A stretch of 20,623 bases of DNA from positions 1 to 20,623 of IMG/VR virus record IMGVR_UViG_3300025426_000143. One strand, given 5' to 3'. Below the pieces are notes generated by a model. It was not told the origin of the DNA. It made no database searches and was given only the letters and a program-made list of their open reading frames with translations. A program made the position numbers and the translations under genes. The DNA comes from a virus. Within the stretch, counting starts at the first letter, position 1, and every line of letters starts with the position of its first letter. Positions 1 through 5,437 of the stretch are shown here, one piece after another.

Positions 1-230
1 CCTGTTGTGGTGAATGTAGAGCTAGGTGTATAAACAACACCTTGCAAATTGGGGATTGTGTTGGAAGAAACAAACTGCCCAGAACCACCACTATAACCAG
101 TAGTGCCAACGGTTGAATTTGATAAATCAATATAGCAGTCTTGCTCTAAAACTGTATACCCAATATCGCGTAGGGGGCCAAAACGCTGGTCACCCGATAT
201 GATCGGGCCGTCAAATGTACTACGTGCCAT
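1..230 (-). CDS. Virion structural protein, N-terminal part (runs off window)
   Basis: The frame is open from the ATG at 230 to the left window edge, giving 76 codons with no stop. The product starts MARSTFDGPIISGDQRFG and is rich in Gly, Ser, Thr and Asn, as usual for phage head or tail surface proteins. The start is supported by AGGAA at 236-240, five bases upstream. It lies on the same strand as the head genes, but behind its own promoter and leader, and it is separated from the capsid gene by the acidic gene and the plus-strand GNAT/HNH pair. I recall similar N-termini in uncultured aquatic phage structural proteins, but I cannot name a family. The C-terminus is missing. Confidence 0.75.
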   Translation of the reverse strand, partial: MARSTFDGPIISGDQRFGPLRDIGYTVLEQDCYIDLSNSTVGTTGYSGGSGQFVSSNTIPNLQGVVYTPSSTFTTT

Positions 231-241
231 GATAATTCCTT

Positions 242-300
242 ATGCAAAAGCCTCTTGTCAATCGTTGCATCGTGACCCCTAGGCGGGCTGCCGACAAGAG
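242..300 (-). promoter_or_regulatory. Candidate pseudoknot leader RNA before the virion gene
   Basis: Read on the minus strand, CTCTTGTC (300-293) pairs with GACAAGAG (259-252), an 8-bp stem that can extend with G-U pairs. ATGCAA (270-265), inside that stem's loop, pairs with TTGCAT (247-242), beyond it. The strand order P1-5', P2-5', P1-3', P2-3' is an H-type pseudoknot. The second helix ends one base before the AGGAA ribosome binding site at 240-236. A small GGC/GCC hairpin with a CCC loop facing a GGGG run sits inside the P1 loop. No known riboswitch or ribozyme consensus was recognised. Confidence 0.5.
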
Positions 301-319
301 AAAAATCCTAGATAGGAGT

Positions 320-347
320 AATATACACTAATTAAGGGGTATGTCAA
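320..347 (-). promoter_or_regulatory. Sigma70-like promoter for the leftmost virion gene
   Basis: On the minus strand a perfect -35 TTGACA (347-342) is followed by a 16-bp spacer and -10 TATATT (325-320). Transcription would start near 313, giving a leader of about 83 nt that contains the whole pseudoknot element. The -10 region TAGTGTATATTA is nearly identical to one before the terminase operon (10103-10114). Confidence 0.7.
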
Positions 348-387
348 CAATAATTTAAGTGTCATATTAAAAAGTTACATTTGCGCC

Positions 388-828
388 ATGAATTACAATG
401 CCCGTCAAGTTGATACCAAGTTGCCTGAAATTCAGGAAAACTTGCGCTATCTTCAAAAAACGTGCCTACCGGGAGATACCCTATATGCTACGAGCTCTGG
501 TCATTGGTGGATTCTTTATACTGAGTCCGGTAATCTCGCTGGTTTTTGCGGTCTTGTTTCTTCTACTCGTTGGACTGACTGTATGTACATGTGTCGTGCT
601 GGAGTTCTTAACGCTCATCGGGGGCATGGACTACAAAAAAAACTTATTCAAGTACGGCTCCAAAAAGCACGGACGCTGGGAATGAATTGGGTGGTTACGG
701 ATACTTACCATAACCCAGCTTCTGCCAATAATTTAATTGCTTGCGGATTTAAAATGTTTGAGCCAACCGATCCTTGGGGTGCAAGAGGGACGCTGTATTG
801 GAGAAAGAAAATTATCCATGCCGTATAA
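388..828 (+). CDS. GNAT-family N-acetyltransferase
   Basis: The 146-residue product has the length of a single GNAT domain. It should transfer an acetyl group from acetyl-CoA to an amine; the substrate cannot be read. The acetyl-CoA pyrophosphate-binding motif A, R/Q-x-x-G-x-G/A, appears as HRGHGLQKKLI around residue 77. It follows a beta-strand region (CRAGVLNAH) and is followed by a DTYHNPASANNLIACGF segment, the usual 'N-x-x-A-x-x-x-Y/L-x-x-x-GF' end of GNAT folds. No clear Shine-Dalgarno precedes the ATG, so expression may be weak or the start may differ. It overlaps the next gene by 11 bp, and the pair is transcribed against the surrounding late genes, which suggests a later insertion (moron). 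Confidence 0.8.
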   Translation: MNYNARQVDTKLPEIQENLRYLQKTCLPGDTLYATSSGHWWILYTESGNLAGFCGLVSSTRWTDCMYMCRAGVLNAHRGHGLQKKLIQVRLQKARTLGMNWVVTDTYHNPASANNLIACGFKMFEPTDPWGARGTLYWRKKIIHAV

Positions 829-1204
829 AGACCCAGAAAAACGCAAAGCAATGCACAAAATTTATTCTAAAAATAACTATGAAAAAAGTAAAACTACCGG
901 TAGTACAAAATTAAAAAAATCAAACCAAGACAAGAAAAAAGCTTGGAAAGACTATAAAGCTACCCTATCTTGCAGCTTGTGCGGGTTCAAACATCCCGCC
1001 GCTATAGACTTTCATCACGTAGACCCAAAGACTAAAGTTAAAGGCGTGCATGAATGGGCGCGTATGGGGTCATATAAAAAAGCGCATGAAGAAGTTACTA
1101 GGTGTATTGTTCTTTGCTCAAACTGCCACCGCATATTGCACTACGATTTACAAAACGAAAAGCAAGCCAAACAGCGCAAAAAGAAGGGGGCCGTAGCCCC
1201 CTAG
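818..1204 (+). CDS. HNH endonuclease
   Basis: This is a 128-residue product from the ATG at 818, chosen over the upstream ATG at 737 because GGAGAAAG (800-807) lies just before it. The N-terminal third is very basic and probably contacts DNA. The HNH/zinc core follows: CSLC (two Cys), then DFHHVDP with the catalytic His pair, then CSNCH near the C-terminus. The two CxxC knuckles frame the beta-beta-alpha metal site. Free-standing HNH nucleases are frequent in phage head regions, where they act either as homing enzymes or as packaging-associated nickases. Being 11 bp overlapped with the GNAT gene and inverted relative to the late operon, it could have carried the pair in. Confidence 0.85.
   Translation: MPYKDPEKRKAMHKIYSKNNYEKSKTTGSTKLKKSNQDKKKAWKDYKATLSCSLCGFKHPAAIDFHHVDPKTKVKGVHEWARMGSYKKAHEEVTRCIVLCSNCHRILHYDLQNEKQAKQRKKKGAVAP
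1174..1201 (-). terminator. Intrinsic terminator of the acidic-protein gene
   Basis: On the minus strand GGGGGC-TACG-GCCCCC (1201-1186) forms a 6-bp GC stem with a 4-nt loop and is followed by TTCTTTTTG. On the plus strand there is no T-run, so it acts only for the minus-strand gene ending at 1206. It lies within the last codons of the HNH gene, so the two convergent genes share it. Confidence 0.85.
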
Positions 1205-1205
1205 A

Positions 1206-1502
1206 TCACTCTGCGTCGTCTTCAGACTCTTCGTCTTCATACTCAGCTTCTTCCCAATAGCCATCTTCTTCGTTATACCAATACCACTCATCAGAACTCT
1301 CGTCATACCACCAAGCGAAGCCTTCTTCGTCAAATTCCAACTCGTCAAAATCGACACCACCAATTTCCGTAGTATCGTCTTCTTCGCCATCCAAAATAGC
1401 GTCATTAAATTTAGCCATAATATTGGCTAATTTTTCCATTGATTCGGATTTAAAAGAAATAGAAGCATCGCCAAAAGTAGATTCAATCGTAAAAGTAAAC
1501 AT
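1206..1502 (-). CDS. Highly acidic Trp/Tyr-rich small protein
   Basis: This is a 98-residue product from the ATG at 1502, chosen over a longer frame that starts inside the capsid gene because TTGGAG (1514-1509) lies 6 bases upstream. By count 36 residues are Asp or Glu, against three Lys and no Arg. The C-terminal half alternates aromatic and acidic residues (WWYDESSDEWYWYNEED). The N-terminal 35 residues look like a short folded beta/alpha segment. There is no signal peptide, membrane segment or Cys. It is transcribed separately from the capsid gene, with its own promoter and terminator. The function is unknown. Extreme acidity fits a DNA-mimic or a virion or chaperone-like accessory, but that is inference only. 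Confidence 0.75.
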   Translation of the reverse strand: MFTFTIESTFGDASISFKSESMEKLANIMAKFNDAILDGEEDDTTEIGGVDFDELEFDEEGFAWWYDESSDEWYWYNEEDGYWEEAEYEDEESEDDAE

Positions 1503-1549
1503 TTTTTGCTCCAAGTAAATAAAAATTTCATGCAGTCGGTGGTGCTGCA

Positions 1550-1577
1550 ATCCTATCTTACTAAAGAATTGTGACAA
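1550..1577 (-). promoter_or_regulatory. Promoter for the acidic-protein gene
   Basis: On the minus strand TTGTCA (1577-1572), a 16-bp spacer and TAGGAT (1555-1550) lie between the capsid terminator and the acidic gene. The -35 box matches consensus at five of six positions and the -10 at four. The leader would be about 40 nt. Its presence just downstream of a strong terminator makes independent transcription likely. Confidence 0.5.
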
Positions 1578-1580
1578 ATC

Positions 1581-1608
1581 AAGAATAAAAAAGGGCCCCG
1601 AAGGGCCC
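1581..1608 (-). terminator. Strong intrinsic terminator after the capsid gene
   Basis: On the minus strand GGGCCC-TTCG-GGGCCC (1608-1593) is a 6-bp all-GC stem closed by a UUCG-type tetraloop, followed by TTTTTTATTCTT. It begins 32 bases after the capsid stop codon and marks the end of the head operon. Confidence 0.93.
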
Positions 1609-1639
1609 CATAAATAAACTTTAAGTTTACTTTTACGGA

Positions 1640-2542
1640 TCAATATGAACCGTAGATTCCGAGCGGATCGGAATAGCCGAAGCTGTAACGCTCACGTGCT
1701 TTGTAACGCACGTTACCTGTATCGAAGTCACCATCCATTGAATTCTGGAGGGGTGTACGCTCGAAGTGCTTCATGCCGTTTGGCACGTCAGTGGTTAGGA
1801 ACCAAGCATTAGTTGCGGTCAAGAAGTGATTAACGGTGTAACCTTCGGGGATTGAACCGTTGTTCTTGATAGCATTAATGTCATTGTTGTTTGTACCAAC
1901 GCGCAATTCTGTATCGAGCAAACGGGTTGCAACGAACATTAGTGCTGGGGGCACAATCAACTTCTTGGGTCTAGCGGCGATCAAAAGACCACGCTCATCA
2001 GTCCATGCGGCGATTTGAATAACAGCATTTTCCAACGCGGTTTCATTCAAGTCAGCAGGAGTAGAAGGAGTGTTGGCGTTTGTGCCGCCGTTCACCAAGG
2101 GGTGAGCAGTGTTGAATAGAGACACACCATCACCGCCAACAACAGCGGCGTTGAAGCCGTTATTGAGGACAGCGGCAGCTTTTACCTGCTTGGTGTATGC
2201 CATAGCACGGGCCAAACCTTTGGTGTAACGAGCAGACAAGCTGTCGTACAAGTTATCTTCAATCGCCTCTTCAGTGATTGAGAAACCCAAAGCAATGGTC
2301 TCGTGGCTGTAGCGAGCTGTAAATGCTTCTTGTGCATTATCGTAGCTGATGGCTGTGCCCTCGGCCTTGACTGGTGCAGCAGAGAAACCTGACAGTTTGG
2401 TCTCTTCTTCAAAGCTACGCTCTGATTTCTCAGTTTCGTAGATCTCTTTGTGCTCTTCGCCGTAACGTGCATACTCTAGACCGAACAATGCGTTCAAGCC
2501 GGGGAGCAGCTCTTTCAATAGTTGTGCGCGTGAAATAGCCAT
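1640..2542 (-). CDS. Major capsid protein
   Basis: This 300-residue protein is the main shell subunit of the phage head, expected to have the HK97 fold. The recognisable segments are the SITEEAIEDNLYDSL helix region, GDGVSLFNTAHPLVNGG near the middle, LLIAARPKKLIVPP, a short DNDINAIK stretch, PEGYTVNHFL, and the C-terminal NVRYKARERYSFGYSDP. These match capsid proteins of many uncultured aquatic phages and resemble the Mu gpT-like group. The start has AAGGAGCTAAC upstream. It is the last gene of the operon, 15 bp after the decoration-like gene, and is followed by a strong terminator. Position, length and motifs agree. Family-level placement is from memory of the family, not a search. Confidence 0.92.
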   Translation of the reverse strand: MAISRAQLLKELLPGLNALFGLEYARYGEEHKEIYETEKSERSFEEETKLSGFSAAPVKAEGTAISYDNAQEAFTARYSHETIALGFSITEEAIEDNLYDSLSARYTKGLARAMAYTKQVKAAAVLNNGFNAAVVGGDGVSLFNTAHPLVNGGTNANTPSTPADLNETALENAVIQIAAWTDERGLLIAARPKKLIVPPALMFVATRLLDTELRVGTNNNDINAIKNNGSIPEGYTVNHFLTATNAWFLTTDVPNGMKHFERTPLQNSMDGDFDTGNVRYKARERYSFGYSDPLGIYGSY

Positions 2543-2557
2543 TTGTTAGCTCCTTAA

Positions 2558-3427
2558 TTAAACGCCAGATGAATTGGTCATTCCTTGGAAGCCTTGGTTC
2601 CACACCACGAGCACTTCAGGATAACCAACAAAAGACAAGGCTGTACCAGCAGGAACAGTAACACTTGCAGACAACGTGAGAGTTGTACCACTGATGTTAG
2701 TCACTGTGAGGTAGTTACCTTGAGCCATACCAGTCACGCCGGGGGCAATAATTTGCATACCAGCACTGATGTTTGTATTTGCCGCTGTGATTGTCAAAGT
2801 TGCACTTGAGCTGGTTGCATTACCGCTTGTGGCAGTAACTGTAACAGCTGTATCAGGCACAATACCAACAACGCGGAAGGGCAATGCTGAAGTAACACGG
2901 GTGTTACCAGATGTACCAGAGCTGACCACGCCACCAGACAAGGCCAATGCTGAATCGCCAGTAATGGTGTTACCTGAATTACCGGTGACGGCATACAAGT
3001 TAGTACCAATGAATGACTGGTTAGCATAACCAATAGTGGTTCCAGTGTTTGCCAAAGATGTACCTTGCACAGTCAAAGCGGCTTTGAAAACTGTACGGGG
3101 ATCATCAACAACATAAGCAACCATTAGGTTGGAAGTTGTACTAGCGGGGTAGTATTGAGCACGGGTAGGCTGGCTTAGCGAGTTTGTGTACTCGCAGCCA
3201 AGGAACACGCCCAAAGTACCAGCTGTTGCTGTACCGGGAGTAGAAGTGGCTGACATTGCAGTTGCAACGACAGTACCACCAGACAATTGAACAATGTCAC
3301 CATTGAACAAAGATGTGCCATAACCAGTCGCAATGGGATACATGCGAGTTGACCCAGAATAGGGTAAACCGCCGAACTCACTGACTGGCTTCAACCCGTA
3401 TGGTGCGGGTACGATTGGATAAGCCAT
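2558..3427 (-). CDS. Head decoration-like structural protein with a C-terminal beta insert
   Basis: The 289-residue protein is rich in Gly, Ser and Thr. The N-terminus (MAYPIVPAPYGLKPVSEFGG, then a GTSLFNGDIVQL segment) is typical of a phage structural family encoded just before the major capsid protein. The 'GDIVQLSGGTVVAT' and 'GVFLGCEYT' parts suggest a small beta-barrel like head decoration proteins. Residues about 195-268 are a Thr/Ser/Ala-rich beta repeat (ATSGNATSSSATLTITAA, then GTTLTLSASVTV) interrupting the usual ending, which resumes at YPEVLVVWNQGFQG. The protein probably stabilises or coats the head. The exact role, decoration versus minor head protein, is inferred from its place between scaffold-like and capsid genes. 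Confidence 0.75.
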   Translation of the reverse strand: MAYPIVPAPYGLKPVSEFGGLPYSGSTRMYPIATGYGTSLFNGDIVQLSGGTVVATAMSATSTPGTATAGTLGVFLGCEYTNSLSQPTRAQYYPASTTSNLMVAYVVDDPRTVFKAALTVQGTSLANTGTTIGYANQSFIGTNLYAVTGNSGNTITGDSALALSGGVVSSGTSGNTRVTSALPFRVVGIVPDTAVTVTATSGNATSSSATLTITAANTNISAGMQIIAPGVTGMAQGNYLTVTNISGTTLTLSASVTVPAGTALSFVGYPEVLVVWNQGFQGMTNSSGV

Positions 3428-3444
3428 TTAAAAACTCCTGAAGA

Positions 3445-3894
3445 TTATTTAGAACCTAAACCAAATCCAGAACCGCGTGAGACTGTGGAAGTTCTTTCCG
3501 CAAACTTGCGCATTCTTGGATCATTGTCTTTCATGAAACTGTTGTCAACAGAGTCCATCTGATCTTGAGATTGTTTTAGATAATACTCATCGTAAGCGCG
3601 GATGTTCTCAATAGTGTTTTTACACAAAATCAAGCCACCAATTTCCACGTTACCTTCAGCATTACCCGCAATCATAAGCTCGGGATGATCTACTGCTTTT
3701 ACTGGTTCCCAGCCATCACGTCTCATACGAGACATTCTTGTATGGTCTGCGATACCTAGTACATGTGTCATTACATATCTGAAACCGTACCCGGGTTCGG
3801 GAGTTGGATCAGGTAATGCACTCGCGGGTTTGTATTCCACACGTCCTGTTTTTTCGCGTGTATGTAAATCACGGTTAACTTTTGTATCTGCCAT
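3445..3894 (-). CDS. Conserved head-module protein of unknown function
   Basis: This is a 149-residue soluble protein with a charged, probably flexible N-terminus, a central segment containing MSRMRRDGWEPVKAVDHPEL, and a Gly/Ser-rich tail (SRGSGFGLGSK). The 'R-M-R-R-D-G-W-E-P-V' block is a feature I recall from proteins at the same place, between scaffold and capsid genes, in other uncultured phages. No catalytic motif, membrane segment or Cys pair was seen. It is one base from the end of the scaffold-like gene and 17 bp before the decoration-like gene, so it is co-translated with the assembly set. It may be a minor head or assembly protein. Confidence 0.7.
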   Translation of the reverse strand: MADTKVNRDLHTREKTGRVEYKPASALPDPTPEPGYGFRYVMTHVLGIADHTRMSRMRRDGWEPVKAVDHPELMIAGNAEGNVEIGGLILCKNTIENIRAYDEYYLKQSQDQMDSVDNSFMKDNDPRMRKFAERTSTVSRGSGFGLGSK

Positions 3895-3895
3895 T

Positions 3896-4822
3896 TTAAT
3901 TCTCCAGTTTTGCCACTTGCGCAGCGTATTGTTGAGGGGTCAATCCAAACTTCTTAGCCAAATTCATTTGGGTAGTCGTAAGTTTTACTTTTCCTGCAGC
4001 CGTTGAACGTGAAGCAGGTGCAACAACACTAGAGGGTCGTCTGGCTTCTACAGGTTTTCTCTCGGGTTCACCAAATACTTCTGGGAACTTCGAGTGTACG
4101 CGAGCATCAATTTGCTCGAAATATTCATCAGAGCGTGGGTCAAGACCCCCGGTAACTAGTTTTTGATGCAGCCCTAGTGCATAGCTGGTAACTTCTTCAA
4201 ACCCTTGCGAACCAAACCACTGGTTTTTTGCCTGCCAGCGCAGTGACTTTTCGTCTGGTTGAACGGATTGAGTTTGTCTAGGTTGTGTTTGTACCTCATT
4301 ATTCTCTTCTTGTAAAGAGGGTACTCGGTAATTTTTAACTTTATCCAACTGCATTTTGGCATCAGTTAGTCTTTCCTGAGCTGCAATGATGGCATCCGTG
4401 TCGTATGCTTCTTGCGCTTCTTTGTATTGACGTCTTGCCATTGCAAGATCCGCTTCAGCCTTTTCTTTGGCGGCATGGACAAATGCCCCCTGACCGACGT
4501 TAACAGTTTTCTTGAGGCTTTTGTTTTCCTCCATCAACTGCTGTGCAAGGCGCTCAAGTTCTTGTTTCTCCCGCATGACAGTTTCTTTAGAACGACGCTC
4601 ATCATGTCTAGCATGCGTTAGTTCTTTGATCCTGTGTTTGACTTTATCGGAATAGTTTTCAATTTCTTCATCCGTAGGGTCTTCCACTTCACGACTCAAA
4701 GGCACACGGCCCCGGTCATTTTCGGGTGTGTCATCAATAACTTCAATCTCAATTTCAGGACTTTCCGTCCTGACGTCAACTGCAGTATTTATTTCATCAG
4801 GGAACTTGTATTGTTCAGCCAT
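3896..4822 (-). CDS. Scaffolding-like head assembly protein
   Basis: The 308-residue protein is highly charged. An acidic N-terminal segment (residues 1-55) is followed by a long predicted coiled coil at about 58-165, with many Glu, Lys, Gln and Ala. A Gln-rich linker comes next, and the C-terminus is basic and helical (KVKLTTTQMNLAKKFGLTPQQYAAQV). Such an architecture, with a small basic C-terminal helix that binds coat subunits, is typical of phage scaffolds that guide procapsid assembly and then leave. Its place between the portal/co-chaperonin and capsid genes agrees. No protease domain was seen. It starts at the ATG at 4822, with GGAGTAAAAC upstream. Confidence 0.78.
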   Translation of the reverse strand: MAEQYKFPDEINTAVDVRTESPEIEIEVIDDTPENDRGRVPLSREVEDPTDEEIENYSDKVKHRIKELTHARHDERRSKETVMREKQELERLAQQLMEENKSLKKTVNVGQGAFVHAAKEKAEADLAMARRQYKEAQEAYDTDAIIAAQERLTDAKMQLDKVKNYRVPSLQEENNEVQTQPRQTQSVQPDEKSLRWQAKNQWFGSQGFEEVTSYALGLHQKLVTGGLDPRSDEYFEQIDARVHSKFPEVFGEPERKPVEARRPSSVVAPASRSTAAGKVKLTTTQMNLAKKFGLTPQQYAAQVAKLEN

Positions 4823-4833
4823 GTTTTACTCCA

Positions 4834-5250
4834 TTAAGCGCGGGAAATCCCACGAGGGTCTTGCACAACAGCGTCGATTTGATCGTCGTTTAACAGACGA
4901 AACTCTTTGCCAAATATTTTAAAACGCGTACCAGAATAGGTACGACAGAGCACGAAGTCTCCGGGTTTGCACCAAGCGCCACTAGGGAACTTGGCTTTGT
5001 CAGCGTACGCCTCTGGCCCAACCTTTAGCACGAACAGCACAGTGGTTGCGTGTTGTTCTTGAGCCGCGTATTGGGAAGGACGCACTAAATCCAACTCAGT
5101 TCCATCAATCTTGTCAGAGATATCAGGCACACCGCAGAGGATGTGAAACCCCGTTGGTTCAGGAAGTACCGTGGCTTTTTCTTCCGGTGTTGCTTCCACA
5201 GGGGGAGCAGACAACGGTTCAATGCCGGGAGGTAAGATTAAATCACTCAT
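4834..5250 (-). CDS. GroES-like co-chaperonin
   Basis: This is a 138-residue protein from the ATG at 5250; a GTG at 5262 is the alternative. After a Pro/Glu-rich N-terminal extension of about 32 residues, a GroES-like fold can be followed. PTGFHILCGV resembles the first strand. A mobile-loop region lies around 42-66. A 'VLFVLKVGPEAY' strand follows (GroES: GEVVAVGPG), then WCKPGDFVLCRTYSGTRFKI (GroES: VKVGDKVLFGKYAGTEVKL) and a C-terminal EFRLLNDDQIDAVV (GroES: EYLILREDDILAVV). Host GroEL would be the partner, and the client is probably the capsid protein encoded in the same operon. T4 gp31 is the known precedent. No GroEL gene is present in the window. The stop lies 11 bp before the scaffold gene. 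Confidence 0.72.
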   Translation of the reverse strand: MSDLILPPGIEPLSAPPVEATPEEKATVLPEPTGFHILCGVPDISDKIDGTELDLVRPSQYAAQEQHATTVLFVLKVGPEAYADKAKFPSGAWCKPGDFVLCRTYSGTRFKIFGKEFRLLNDDQIDAVVQDPRGISRA

Positions 5251-5437
5251 CGTCTTCTTCACTTTCTTTCAGCAGGTCAAGGATATAACGCTCTGCAATG
5301 GCTAGACCTGAAATAACACCACAGAGTTTTTGGTACTCATCAAAAGTGCGACAGCCCCCTCCCGCCATGTCATCGGCGTAGTTGTTCATGTCAGCGCGTA
5401 ATTTTTCGCGCAATACGCGTGCGAAGTCTTGAATCAT
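5243..5437 (-). CDS. Small conserved phage protein after portal
   Basis: This is a 64-residue helical protein (FARVLREKLRADMNNYADDMAGG, then a TFDEYQKLCGVISGLAIAERYILDLL helix and an acidic tail). Its ATG overlaps the portal stop (5434-5437) and its own stop overlaps the co-chaperonin start by 8 bp, so all three are translationally coupled. The pattern 'LRE-R-DMN-YAD ... GLA-AE-YLLDLL' is one I recall in small proteins next to portal genes in several phages. The role is unknown; it could be a neck or portal accessory. Confidence 0.75.
   Translation of the reverse strand: MIQDFARVLREKLRADMNNYADDMAGGGCRTFDEYQKLCGVISGLAIAERYILDLLKESEEDDE

Noticed and set aside
242-300. Known self-cleaving ribozyme (hammerhead, twister, pistol or HDV-like)
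   Set aside because: None of the conserved core sequences I know for those classes is present in either strand.
1503-1643. N-terminal extension of the acidic protein into the capsid gene end
   Set aside because: It would be translated through the capsid terminator hairpin and has no ribosome binding site; TTGGAG before 1502 fits the shorter start.
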